A DNA stretch of 64,000 nt from Rallus limicola. Lineage: Eukaryota > Chordata > Aves > Gruiformes > Rallidae. Position numbers and translations under genes: made by a program. Of this stretch, positions 1 to 11,641 are shown one piece after another (positions within the stretch are counted from its first letter, which is position 1; every line of letters starts with the position of its first letter). The stretch is from the NCBI GenBank assembly GCA_022605955.1, contig JAKCOZ010000001.1, forward strand, positions 79,224,520 through 79,288,519, read 5' to 3'. The notes under the pieces were generated by a model, which ran no database searches, had not been told where the DNA came from, and saw only the letters and a list, made by a program, of their open reading frames with translations.

Positions 1-639
1 GCGAGGATGAGCAGCATTCCCAGGCAGGTGATGAGTGGGGCAGGCAGGCAGCAGGTCCACGTGAGGTCCAGGTCCGGTGCCCAAGCCCTCCCCTCCCAGC
101 CAGGAGACCTTCCATAAGGAGGCAGTTTAGCCAATACATATTTTCCTCTTTAGTACATAATGGTAACCTGAATAAAAGGTTTGAATTACAAAGCAGGCTC
201 ACCCAGCACATTCTCTGAGAAATGACTGCCATTTGTGTCAAGAAAATAAAGAAGGAGAGAGCAGGCTGGTGCACATGGGCAAGAGTGACTGAGAGTAAGG
301 CAGAGCTGTGACTGAGGCAGTAAGCTGGTAGTGAGAGGCTTACCCTGCCGAAACGAAATTAAAGAAAGCCACGACAAAGGAAATTTGATTAAAAAAAAAA
401 AAGTAGATTGTTATTATTGGAAAGTCGAGTGCTTTGTTCCAGCAACAAAGCAATATCGTTCACAAAAGCCTAATAATGATTGCTTCTCTTCCCTGTTCCT
501 GCAGCTTCTCGCCTGCCTTTCCATTTCCCACAGCCAGTCGGTGAGCCAGGGCCAGTGGAGATGCAGGGGGCACGGGAACCCCCAGTGTGCCGGAGCCCAG
601 GGAGTCGTGGGGCTGAGTCAGCCAGCATCCCTCTGTAAC
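1..639. other. Non-coding sequence, no recognised gene
   Basis: No recognisable gene. A 198-codon open frame (331-927, +) runs through here into the pyrimidine tract, but it is rich in Ser, Pro and Leu and shows no domain, so I treat it as chance. A pyrimidine run followed by CAG near 484-504 resembles a splice acceptor, but no convincing exon follows it. An A-run sits near 391-401. Confidence 0.6.
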
Positions 640-905
640 TCACCGAGGACCTCATCCTTCCTCTCCTGCCACCTCTCCTCTTGCATCTCTCACTCAGCCC
701 CTTTGCTTTTCTCTTTCTCTGCTCCGCAGGTGCTCTTCTTCTCTGTCCCTCCCTCCATCCTTCCCTTGCTTCCTCCTCCTCCTCCCCCTCTCTTGCCCTA
801 TGTTTCCTTTTCTCTGCCCCTTCTATCTCCTCGCTTCTCCTCTTCCCTGCCACTCAGTTGTGCCTCCCCTTTCCCCACTCCCATCTCCCCCTCTCTCTGG
901 CTGTG
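640..905. repeat. Polypyrimidine (CT/TCC-rich) low-complexity tract
   Basis: About 265 bases are overwhelmingly C and T on the + strand, with TCC triplets clustered around 768-790. The complementary purine strand gives a spurious Glu/Arg-rich open frame (470-853, -). Tracts of this kind arise by slippage and can form triplex DNA. The boundaries are approximate and no gene is implied. Confidence 0.75.
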
Positions 906-1200
906 CCGTGTTACTAATGTGCAGTAATGGTATGGCTGGAAAGTCATTTGCGCTCCCCTTCTCTTTATTTTTTTCCTGCAGTATTATTAAAACTGCTCCA
1001 TCACTGGCTGTAATGGGAGCGTCTGTATTTTCTCCCTCGCCCGTATCCCTGACATGACATAATGCCTGCCCTCACCAAGACGCTATAACACTGAGGTAAT
1101 TGAAACATAACTCACCGTAAATTACAGGCCGTTGTTCCAGGCAGGGCCCCGGCCATGCTTCCTGGAGCTCATTCCAACTGGAAGCTAAACATTGCTTTAA
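906..1200. other. Possible conserved non-coding block
   Basis: A balanced-composition stretch follows the pyrimidine tract. It keeps several CpGs and has AT-rich homeobox-like words (TGTAATGGG, GGTAATTG, TAAATTAC) without repeats or a credible frame. This texture is typical of vertebrate conserved non-coding elements, but conservation cannot be seen from one sequence. The call is inference only. Confidence 0.25.
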
Positions 1201-1754
1201 AAGGGATGCTTAAGCAAAACAAAGCCATTTAAAGACCAACACAAACATGGAGAGGGAGGGGAGCAGGGGGCTTGGCCTCTCCTGGAGTTGTGGGCTCCTG
1301 CCTGTGCAGCAGAAGGTGTGAATGAGCCATCATTGGGTGCTTCTGGTGACTTTTCTGTGGTTTGGGCATGCTGAGCTGGGGGTCTGGGCTGAGATGTCCT
1401 TATGGAAGCAAGTGCCAGAACAAAATAGGCACCTCTGTTAGCAGGGAGGCTGATGACAGAGCAGGCCATGCAAAAAACTTCTATGCAAGTTTTTTCTTGG
1501 CAAGTCAGAGATCTGAGGCTTTGGTGGGACACTTGCAGAATCAATGTGCCTCACTGCCCATCGCAGATGTGGTGACCTGAGGTTCTACCAATCCCTTCAG
1601 GACCTGAATTCTCGTTGAAAGTGATGAAGCTGCAACCTCCACAAGTTCCAAATCAATGCAGGCTGCAGGGTCTTAAAAGCTGCAAGAGACACACACACAC
1701 CCCCTTCCTAAAACTAGCAACAGATAGAACTGAATATTTGATGACCCTGAGATT
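1201..1754. other. Non-coding sequence, nothing recognised
   Basis: Frames of 115 codons (1197-1544, -) and 72 codons (1362-1580, +) overlap each other and resemble no family. A short CA run lies at 1690-1700. Nothing else stands out. Confidence 0.55.
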
Positions 1755-1892
1755 TGAAAGATCTGGGGCTTGTGCAAGTTCATGGTTTTTAGCCCCAGCT
1801 GTACCACTTGTCTTCTGGATCACCTCAGGTAAGTCACTCCACTTTCCTCCATGCCTCAGTTTCTCCTTCCACAACACAGGAGATGAAACATG
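1755..1892 (+). mobile_element. MIR-like ancient SINE fragment
   Basis: The stretch from GTTCATGG (1778) through CTGTACCACTTG, GGTAAGTCACT and ATGCCTCAGTTTCTCC to GAGATGAAAC follows, in order and spacing, the core-to-3' part of the tRNA-derived MIR SINE: 'gctctgccactt', 'gggcaagtcactt', 'tgcctcagtttcc', then 'ggggatg'. The match is diverged but collinear over more than 100 bases. MIR copies are non-autonomous, were mobilised by L2-type LINEs, and are old in amniotes. The ends are approximate. Confidence 0.65.
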
Positions 1893-3642
1893 AGCTTCCT
1901 TAGCCAAGCAGCCAGTAACCCAGTGATATATCAAAAGTATGTGAGGGTGAGGCAGGTGTAAGTACCCCACTGTACTTACACCTAGCATGAACTGCTAGGA
2001 AACATCATCTTGCAGTCAGAAGGCACCCCTGAATATCAGGACCTCTGGGTTTTGGTTTTGACTCTCGCTTTGGCTGCTTCTGCACCCATCAGCAAGCACC
2101 TCTGGTATCACATGGCTCAGCTGCCCCCCACCCTATAGCATCACCCAGAGAACTGATTGTTTTGGGGATGGATCTCTCACCCCTTGAACTCTGGGAAATT
2201 TTTGAGCAAAATGCACAAAACCCAAAACGTGCAGTGATTTTTCTTTAGCAATGGAAGTGAGTATTTGGGAACTTTGAAAAGGTCAGGATTAGACAGAGCA
2301 GCCTATCTCTCACAAGCACAAATTGGAGTCTGTCCAGGGCCTTTCCATTTATTGTCAGTGGATGCCATGGCCCAAAGTTGTGCCTTGGTGTCATGCAGCT
2401 GGTGTTATAGGAATAACAGGGTCTGGTGAGAAACAGCCCTTGGTGCAGTGCTTCACAAAGCACAAAGGGCATTATCTTAGGGAATGAGATTTACTATTTG
2501 TCTGGGATGAAATGGCAAAAACTCAGGGAACTATGACCCTGTGACTGCTCCGGTTTTCCCTGGAGCCCTTCACAATCTAAACTATTACATTCAGCAACCT
2601 CACAGCTGCTGCAGACTCCTCTGGAAGAACCCAGGGATGCCCATTCTGGCAGCCACAGTCCCCTCAGCACAATGCCACGTGGTGGGTGGGTGCATGCTCT
2701 GGGTGATGCACGGGCTTGCAGCTGATTGCTGCAGAGCCATGGGTGACAGAGGGCGTAGATAAAGAAACAAAGCCTTGGTAGCGGCTGCTTCTCAGCGTGA
2801 AGCATTTCTGGTAAAGGGAGGGACTTGCTCCTGGGGGCCATGGGACTGCTCCATGGATGTCCCTTGCTCCTGCCCAACTGAGCTCCTGCCCTTCTGGGCT
2901 TCATACCTACATAAGAGAAGGAGAAACCAAGTTGCAGTGCAGGGTAGCGAAATATCATTTGGAGAGTCTTGCAAGAGGCCAGGCTTTCTGTTTTCTGGCA
3001 TGGAACGAGTTAGCACCTGAAGGAAGTCAGTGAAGCATCCCCTGCCACTCCTGCTTGGGCAGCTGCAGCAGCAGCAGCGTGGAGGTGCCATAAGTGTGTG
3101 CTCTCCCACCCCTTACTTTCCCTGGTGCCTGGGTGGAGTTGATTGCTTTCTGTGAGTCCTGCCACATGCCCCTTTAAAGTGTTTCCATCAACCCTCTTAC
3201 TGTAGCTAAGGTTTCAGCAATCTCACCCCTCCTCTCCTTGACATTATTAGTTTATCTTTGTCCACTGGCAAAGTTCCCAAGCAATTCAACAATAACAGTT
3301 GTTTCTCTGTGGCTGAAAAAGTCATCTCTAGCACTGGCTGTTATTGATCATTTTACAGGAACCGGACATTTTCTTTTCCTTTCCCATTTTTTAAAATACA
3401 TATTTTGAGTGAGTTTCAGTCAATTTTAGTGCTCATGAAAGTGAAAGACTGATGGTGTTGACTAGAGCTAAACTTAGCTCTATATGGCTTCTTCTATGCA
3501 CACATATCTACTAATGCACCCCATTACTAACTTGCAGCAACTTCTGTCCCTCACAGCCGGGGGATCCCCTCATCAGCTATACTAGTGCCCCCTCCTTCCT
3601 TGCACCCCTCCCAGCTCCTCCAGCCCTGGGATCCTCACTACT
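1893..3642. other. Non-coding sequence, nothing recognised
   Basis: The longest frames are 154 codons (2494-2958, -) and 105 codons (2792-3109, -). Neither shows a domain, a codon pattern or splice-site context that I recognise. A short CAG run lies near 3062-3078. A possible second MIR fragment around 2028-2110 is too weak to call. Confidence 0.5.
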
Positions 3643-4141
3643 GTCCTGTGTATCTGGAATACTGTGTGCAGTTCTGGGCTCACTGGTTTAAGAAGGACAG
3701 GGTAGAGAGGGTACAAAAAAGGGCTACGAAGATCATTAGAATGAGAGGCTGAGGCACTTGGGAGACTGCTTTAGCTTAGAGAAGAGAAGACTGAGGGGGA
3801 TCTTATCAATGCTTATAAGTACTTGATGGGTGTGGGTCAGGAGGATGGGATCTGTCTTTTTTCAGTGGTGGACAGTGACAGGATGAGAGTCAATGGACAT
3901 TAACTCGTATATAGGAAGTTCCACCTAAACATGAGGAGAAACTTCTTTACTGTGAGGGTGGCAGAGCACTGGCACAGGCTGCCTGAAGAGGCTGTGGAGT
4001 CTCCTTCTCTGGAGATACTTAAAATCTGCCTGGATGCTGTCCTGTTATCTAGGTGATCTAGGTGATCCTGCTCTGGCAGGGGGATTGGACTAGATGATCT
4101 CCAGATGTCCCTTCCAAACCCTGCCATTCTGACATTCTGTT
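3643..4141 (+). mobile_element. CR1 LINE, 5'-truncated 3' end
   Basis: The copy begins in the region encoding the ORF2 C-terminus (GGAATACTGTGTGCAGTTC) and continues through AGAGAAGAGAAGACTGAG. It then enters the CR1 3' UTR (GGAAGTTCCACCTAAACATG; TGGAGTCTCCTTCTCTGGAG; TTGGACTAGATGATCTCCAG) and ends in a decayed octamer tail (ATTCTGACATTCTG). Several indels break the frame. It resembles the copy at 29392-30008 closely enough to suggest the same CR1 subfamily. CR1 elements are typically 5'-truncated and lack target-site duplications, as seen here. Confidence 0.92.
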
Positions 4142-6420
4142 GCTCTGCTGGTTCTTGGTTAGATGGAGGTCCTGGGCTGGAGTAGCTGCTGTGCTCCAGC
4201 TGGTGGTGGGAGATGCTGTCAGACTGGCTGTATCAGCCAGTCTTTCTCTTAAGTGGTCAGTCTGTCCTTCCTAGCCCCATATGCCTGCTGCCCAGCGGTG
4301 CTGCAGGGACAGGAAAAAAAGAAGCATCTGGCAGCTCACTCTGCTCTCAGTCTGACATGTTCTCTGACTGGATAACCTGACAGATTTGGCAAGGGACAAT
4401 GGGACAATAAGCTCCAGGCTTATACAAAAATCAGGCTGAGCCCTTACTCATCTCATGATGTTCTTTCCTGTTCTGCGGTTCTGTTCTTCTCTGAGGGTAG
4501 CCGATGTAAAGCAAACCGTGTCTAGGATGCCTTCTGTCCTTTTGCCCCACCACCGAGACAAATGGTCATCTAGCTACAAGCTGTCCAAGCAAAAGGTGTA
4601 TGTCATAGCCAAATAACCCACTTCTTGAGAAGCTCTGGTACTTCAGCATCCCCTTTTTCCATCAAGCCTCTAGAAATCAGGTGCTCAGCCCCCTAGGAGA
4701 GTACTGAATTGTAACTTTCATTTCAAATCACCATTTCTAAATTAAATACTAAAAAGTCTTAACATGTAATTTCATTTTCAGGGTATTGTTCCTTTTTTTA
4801 AAAAAAACAACAAGCAAACCACAAAAACAAAACCCGAACATCTATTGTAGCCTGTTTGTGGGGGAAAGAAAAGACATTTGAGGCTAAAACAAAAATTGAG
4901 TTTTTGATTTTGAAGTATTGATTCAAAATAGAGGGGAGGAATTAATTTTGAATCAATTCAGAATGTCTGGTGAGAACATGCCCATTTTTCCCTTGTCTTC
5001 TTTCTCCTTTCCTCCCTCCCTGCTGTAGTCTATCAGGTAAATTAGGTAAGGAAAAATAACAGCAAGCAAGACCTCACATCAGTGATGCCAGGGTTTTCAT
5101 TAAAATGTTTTAAGTTGTGGCAATGACTCTATTCATCTTCCACCCTCCATGAGAAAGCGTGGCACACATGCCTTTCCTCTAGTGACCCTGAGAACAAAAT
5201 GGCTGTTGTCTTGGCAAACCAAGCAAGATCTTAAATACTCAGTGCACAGGAAGGTCTCCTTTTGGTAGTTGCAAAGATGGACAGATATGTGCAGTATTGC
5301 TAGTACTGCCGTGCCCTCGCTTCACTGTGCAGGGAGCTTGGCCACCCATATCCCACCTGATGGCTCTGTAGGGACTGAGCTCCTGGCTATGGGCTCCCCT
5401 GAGGTGTTTGTTCCCAAGAAGCTCTGCCCCAGGCTCCTGGAGCCAAGCCACCTCGCATTTAATTGTTTTGGCTTCCTCTGTTTTCATCCCGGATCCCTGA
5501 GGAGAGCTCTGGGCTGCTCAGTTAATTGGAAGTGGCTAAAGCTGTGGAAGGCAGCTATGGAGGTGGAGGGGGTGGTGTTGGGTTCAGTTTGCGGAGACTG
5601 TTGAAAATGTCTTGCTTAGTTTAACAGTCGCTTGCTATTAAGGTGAGATGGTTGTCTGGGTACCTGTGGGAGATTTCTGAGGTGTCCCTGGGGACTGAGA
5701 GAGTGATGGTAATTATCTTCATCTGTGCCATGCTTTATTAAATAATGGTGAGGACCATGCGAGCTGGAAAGGAGAGGGAGAGAGTCTGAGCTAAAGTACA
5801 TGGGAACAAGGTGTTTGCTGGAAAATGAAGGAGTAAAGGAGCATGTTCATGTGGCCAGGTATATAGAAGAGTGAATCATTTAAGGGATCGGAGGGGGGAG
5901 AATAACAAGTGTGTGGGCTTCGTCTGCAACAGAGAGAGGATAACAGCTAAGGAGGCTGGGGTTAAGTGGAAAGAGAAGATGGGATAGCAGTGGGATGGGA
6001 CTCAGTCCGGTCCCTTGTATGAGAAAGGCAGAGAGGAAAAAGGCGGCATGATGGAAAAGTGTGTGCGTGTGGACTGTGTGCACATGCAACACAAGGGAAG
6101 GTGAGAGAAAGGGACATGCATAATGACAAGTCCATGGTAATTGGCCCTGCTGGGAGGAGGGAAGGGACTGGAATGGAGAGAAGACATGTGTGCTGGTTAG
6201 GCTCCAATCCTGGAGTCCAGGAAGGCTGCAGCATTTAGGTTTATGCTGATGACACATCTTTCCACTTGGGCAAATGGACGGATTCCCTCTCTAAATCACT
6301 CCAACGTGATTTTAATAGCAGGCAGAGGTGGCTTTTGGATAATAAATGGGTACTAAACCCTAAAGAGACGCAGGCTGTGTCATACAGAACAGATGGTAAA
6401 TTAAAAAGAATGGAAGCCCG
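4142..6420. other. Non-coding sequence, nothing recognised
   Basis: Largely unique sequence. A T/A-rich stretch (4791-4842) holds a T run followed by A and AAC/AAAC repeats. Frames of 111 codons (5269-5604, +) and 125 codons (5880-6257, -) look random. The latter is read from purine-rich DNA of GA/GGAA composition around 5700-6180. Confidence 0.5.
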
Positions 6421-6760
6421 TGCCTTCGCTTAGCTCTGCTCCCAGCCGAGTAGCTCTCACTCTTGTTATGCTAAGTATTTAGTATTTACACTGCAAGGTT
6501 GCTTCCTCGCCTGCCCTGACTTGGAAGATCGCAATTATGTATAATAGCAGCAAGATCACGCTGATTACAGAGGTGGCAGGAATGGCAAGGCCGGATGATG
6601 ATGATGATGATAATCATCATTCTTATTAGCGATCATCAATAATTAATAATTTCATTGTTTATTCTTCATCAGTGGCGGTAAAGGCACCCAGACATGCCAA
6701 AAGGTTTAAAAATCATCTCGCTTTGTTTTGTTTACTGACAGAGTCTGCCTTTGCGTTTGC
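6421..6760. other. Possible conserved non-coding block with GAT repeat
   Basis: This stretch has retained CpGs, AT-rich homeodomain-like words (ATTATGTATAAT, CAATAATTAATAATTTC) and a short (GAT)n run at about 6593-6612. The run is followed by its inverse (ATCATCATT), giving a weak dyad. It contains no long frame or transposon. The texture resembles a developmental enhancer, but this is inference without alignment. Confidence 0.3.
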
Positions 6761-9700
6761 TTTTTACTTGGGGTTGCCAGGGCCCCAGGTCCCTGTTCAC
6801 CTTGCAGAGAGTATTTAAGCCAGTGCTTAGCACCCTTTGGCTTCGAAGAGATGAAAACCTGTGCTAAGGGCTAAGCACATACTTAAACACAAGGCAGAGC
6901 AGTGAGTGAAGTGAGCTTGCCTTTGCAGTCACTGGAGCCAGAAGATGTACTAATAGGCAACGACAGCCCAGAAACAAAGCAGCAGTAGAAACCCTCACCG
7001 TGGGTGCCACGGGTGCGATGTGTCCTCTGAGGATGTGTGGGTGGTTCAGATTTGCCTGTTACTGCCCACTCCCTGCTCTCAGAACAAGACTGACCCCTCA
7101 GGTGTCCCATGCTGGAGGCAGCACAGGAAGGTCAGCAGAGACCACCACCCCTAGCCAAGAAAAGCATCCTGATGGCAGCTGCTCCCTTGGGAGGAGGGCA
7201 GCAGGCAAGCTATTGGGCTAGCTTTAGGTTTGACAGAGGTACTGCAGAGACTATAATGTGATTGTCACAGTGTCAGTGTGAATGAGTGCATATTCATAAG
7301 CAAAATGTGTGTCATGGTACTTCTCAGGCTATTTCACGGCCCTGTGAACTGGGATAACTGGGATTGCGTGATAAAATCTAGCAAAGATCTCAGTAAGAAA
7401 CCATGGAAATGCATGAGCCCAAGAAATAATTGCTTTAAACACAAAAGCAGCCAGTTAAGGCAACACTGTTATTGCCTCTCTGTCTGATATACATGAGAGG
7501 GAGCAAATCCTAAAAGCAGCTGAAGCCATAAAGGCAATCACTTACCAAGGCCATAAAATATTGATCTTCTCCCATCTGAGCCCTGTCAGGATGGCATATT
7601 GGAAGATGTTTGTACCTTTTAAACAGGTATATGATGAAGAAAGAGTGAAGACAGCACTATTAACTTAGAATGTTGCTTGGAAGATCTAAGAAAAAAAACC
7701 CCTTCATCTTCTGGACCTGAGTTCTGTTACACGCTTGCTAGTAAGGAGATGTAAAAACAAATATTACTGGCTCTACTGAACTCTTGGAAGGGGAGGAAAA
7801 GAAGGAAGATGAGTGCATTTATGTTTTGATTGTGGTTCCACATAGAAGGCATTGTAGGCCCTAACTTACCTACTGTGCAGGCTCCTAATTCCCAGTAATT
7901 TAGGGCAGTATTCTTGAGTTTGCCCACCTAATGGCAGGTACATAAACCCACACACAGTTAAACTATCAGAGAAGCCCATGAATACTAGGAGAAGGACCTG
8001 AAAAAAAAGAATGACTTAAGCTTAAAGTCTTTTTTTAAGAAGTATTTTTAATCCATACCTCCCTCTCACCCCCCAATTTATGCACTTCTTTTAGATTCTG
8101 GTCATTGTATAATACGTATGTTTTAAAAATGAACTTATCTTCATAAAGCAAAATTCCATTGAATAGCTTGAGGGGGAAAAAACATCTTAATAGGTGAAGG
8201 AGTCCCTGATGCTTAAGGCAAGTTATTGTTTTTCTATTATTAATGATGAAGATTGTAGCCACTGGTAGTGACCAACCAAAAAGAGATCTTTGGGGTATTC
8301 AGCACCACACAAATGTGGAGAGCAGATGTTCCCTTCCCCTATAACCTCATCATCCAAACAGATATGACATTTGGAGTGTGAAATGGATCCGATGCACACA
8401 CACACTACACTGAAGCAGGGCATCCAGGCACACTTGCAGGGAAAACACAAAAAAACCAATCCAAAACTCCAACACCTTGAAAATAAGAACATTGGGGGGG
8501 GTTGTGTGGGCTTGTATTGTGGGGAGGTCGATAGCAACTCAACTACAGAAAATTAGTTTGATTTGCTGCTGTTTATGTTCATAATTTTCCACAATTTAGA
8601 TTTACCAGTTTTCGTGAAAATAATTAGAGCAAAACCATACTTTCTCACCAAGAAACAATTTCAGTTGTTTTTCTACTAGTAGGAAATAATAGGTTTTACA
8701 GTGAAAACAGATTCAAAGAATAGATGAGCTGGCTCCAATGAGGAGAGAGGTCGCAAATATAAAAAGCAGAACAGAATAAAGACAAAAACTGGAAAACAAA
8801 ATAGTTGCAATCTTCAACTTTAAATTTTCCACAGCACCTGACTAATTTGGCAAGCTGTTCCTACCAGCTCTGACATTTCAGCTTTTAGGAAGGTACCCTT
8901 TGGTTATACTGAGGTAGCCAGCAGCTAGCATTTAGAGTCTCAAAAGGGCAGACTAGTACAGATGCTCTGGTGCAAACTGAAGCACCTCATCAAGGTTTTC
9001 AATGCGAATCAAGGACCTCTAAATACTGCCTAGCAGTGGGACAGATGCCTCCATCATCATCTTTGTTTTGGAGATATTAAAGTGACCTTTCTTTACCTTT
9101 TGTGTTTCCCTCCAATGTATCCCATAAGCCATTAGCAGGGCTGAACAGGTTGAGAACCACAGCATTAGACAATGGTGCTTGAATAGAGTCTTTGGAGGCT
9201 GGTTCTGCACAGGAGTGACAACTTCTAGCCTTAGCAGTGCATGTGTTGCCCGTGAGGTTACATCCCAGGATCTGTTTGTAGAGACAGACTGCCGTGTTCA
9301 TGGAGCAAGATGTTAGTCAAAGCCAGGTAGAGCGTCAGAGTCAGCTGAGAAGGTTAAAAAGGCAATGCCTTTAATGATTAGAAGTATCTTTGGGTTGTAA
9401 CAGCACTCAAGCTTTTCTGAACTTTCCTAACATGTTTTTTCCCCTGAGGCTGTAAAAAATGTATCTCTCCTTTTAAGATTATGACAGAGGTGTACAGATA
9501 GCTCCGTGAAGAATTTTTTTTTTTTTTTAAATTTTCAACTTTCAGTGTCATTTCAAATTTCAGAAAATAAGTGTAGAGAGCAGGCTGATGACAGCTTTGT
9601 GACATCCACCCCTCTACCTCCATGTTCCTTTTATCCAGCAAGAAAACAAGACATCCACTTAAGGAAGACTGTACAAATGAAAATACGTGATTACCTTTTT

Positions 9701-10190
9701 CCTTCCACTGGCTTCTCAACCACCTACATTTACAATTGGTGCAATGACTGGAAGTTTTCACCTTTTCTTTGATTCTCACGGGTCTTAATCCCAGACTGCT
9801 TTCTTGTCCCCTGCTGTGTGTGAACCCGTAAGCTAGGATGTAGGGTGGCAGGCATGGGAGCACTGGCAGGTGCAACACAAGAAGAAAAAGGCCTTTACAT
9901 GAAGCTGTGGGAAGAAACGGCTGGGGCTCAGTCAGGGGGATGAGGACTCACTTGTCTGTGCCACAAACCCACCCAGGCCCTTAGAGAGACCCTTGCATTG
10001 GGGCAGAGAAGACATCCTGGTCCTGCACTGCAGAGAAAGCAATCTTTTGACATTGCTTTTGGGAAAACATGAGGCAGAATTTAGCTTAACGAGGTCTGGA
10101 TGTTGTGGGTGAAACTTTGCCTCACAAACTCATTCTCATCTCCTACCTGTTTCCTGCAGAAACTCAAACACCAGCCCCATTAAAATAAGG
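6761..10190. other. Non-coding sequence with simple runs
   Basis: No gene or transposon recognised. Small simple repeats are a CA run (8396-8404), a G run (about 8494-8501) and T15 (9514-9528). Open frames up to 166 codons (9378-9878, -) have no recognisable motif. Confidence 0.5.
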
Positions 10191-10470
10191 ATGAGTGCCT
10201 GTTACATTACAAGCAGCCTTGATTAGTGACAATGGTATTTTCGCATCAGCAACAGCAAGTTCAAGGCGACTGCTGTTCGCGTTAAAGTTAACACAGCTTT
10301 GCAGCGGTGTTCAGGAGCATAGAAAACATGCTGCCATCTGTGCTTAATTACATTTGTATGGGGTCTTGCTCTTCAAGTCATTTTGGAGAGTCCAGTACTA
10401 TTGATTTCATAAAAGTTACATAAATCTGACTGCCATTGCTGTTATTAAATTTCACTACCCGTTTCACTGT
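10191..10470. other. Possible conserved non-coding block
   Basis: It carries several CpGs (TTTTCGCATCAG, GTTCGCGTTAAAG, CAGCGGTG) beside AT-rich words such as GTTAAAGTTAAC and TTAATTACATTTG. It contains no repeats and no credible frame. CpG retention in otherwise CpG-poor DNA hints at constraint. This is inference; it may equally be neutral. Confidence 0.3.
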
Positions 10471-11527
10471 GGGACCTTGAGATATCTCTCTTTCTGGGGG
10501 GGGAGGGTGTGTGTGGGGGTGGTACTGGAATATATGGGGACATTTCTGTGATTTTATTTGAGGTACACCTCAGTGGGCCATTTTTAGGCCTGAGTTAGAG
10601 TGACAGCAAGGCAATTTTTTGCACTCTGCTTCTGGTTTGAGGTCTGATGCACACATATGAAAAAAAAGGAGGTTTTTAGCTGATAAGGTTACGAGCAAAA
10701 TCTTCAGAAAGCAATTCAGGATCATCGACAAAGCCCTCAAACTAGAGGTAGAGTGCAAAAAGCCCCCAATATTTCTCCTGTTATAAATCTGTACAGGGCC
10801 ACCGGTTGTGCAAGAACAAACACCGGCAGATGACAATGGAGGTCACACACTGCTCTCGGCACTGAAGTCCAAGACACTGCATCTAACTCACCACTGCTGA
10901 ACAGGTCTGGCGTGTCTTAAGACAGCCAAGTTTTTCTTTTCAGCCTTTGTGAACCAACCAAAAGAAAAAAAAAAAACAACAAAACCAAATATTACTATAT
11001 TACTACACACTACCATGTCCTCATCCCCTTTGCAGAACACAGTCGCTATCTGATCAGGATAGCAGCCAGCAACTGGGCATGCTGATAGATGAAGTTATGG
11101 CAGTTGCAAAACCAGTAGGTCCCATCCCTTGCACGCTGGTCCCCCTGCATGTACGTAAGCCAATCTGTATGTGTCAGCTGCATGTGTAGCAATTCTATAT
11201 CATCCTGTGCAGTGCCTGCCGTGGGTGTTGGAATAGCCGCAAAAAATATATATCACATGATATATCACATGATAGCTATTACATCATCTGCCTGTGTAGC
11301 AATTCTTCATCTCTATGCATGTACAGGGGGAGCAGTTCTCCCCATTCCCCATGCTCAGCTTCAGTCCATCACCTCCTCCCCCTCCCTACTGGTTTTCACT
11401 GCATTTTACACTCAGTCCCTGACAGTCCTCTGGGTGAGGCAATGTGAGGTGCAGCAAGTTGGTTTCTTGTTGTCCCTTATTTTTCCCTCACTTTTCTTTC
11501 CCTGCTCTTTTTTTCCTCACTCATTCC
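10471..11527. other. Non-coding sequence with small duplications
   Basis: A G/GT-rich run lies at 10496-10521 and an A-rich run at about 10961-10985. The 14-mer TGTGTAGCAATTCT occurs at 11183-11196 and again at 11293-11306. Between these lies a short tandem of ATATATCACATGAT (about 11249-11272). A 208-codon frame (11149-11775, +) crosses these repeats and shows no protein family. Confidence 0.5.
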
Positions 11528-11641
11528 CTGCTCCAACCTGGGTCATCCATGGGCTGCAGTCCCTTTGGGACCTGTGGTCAGCTTTGGCTGCAGTCCCTTC
11601 AGGAGCATCCCTGCTCCAGCATGGGTCCCTCAGGGGTGCAG
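11528..11641 (+). repeat. Degenerate tandem repeat (about 31-44 bp units)
   Basis: Three imperfect units follow one another: 11528-11571, 11572-11610 and 11611-11641. They share the words CTGCTCCA, TGGGTC, GGCTGCAGTCCCTT and CAGGAGCATCC. I recall similar 'ctgctccagcgtgggtccctc' arrays as common in bird genomes, often linked with endogenous retroviral DNA. The tandem structure is visible here; the retroviral link is an inference from memory. Confidence 0.5.

Noticed and set aside
470..853. Glu/Arg-rich reverse frame resembling a charged nuclear protein
   Set aside because: It is the complement of the CT-rich tract; composition alone explains it.
331..927. 198-codon open frame on +
   Set aside because: Ser/Pro/Leu-rich because it runs through a polypyrimidine tract; no domain, no splice context.
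2028..2110. Possible second MIR fragment (CTCTGGGTTTTGG, TTTTGACTCTCGC)
   Set aside because: Only two short words match and spacing is not convincing.
9378..9878. 166-codon reverse frame
   Set aside because: Contains a Lys run from the T15 tract and no recognisable similarity.
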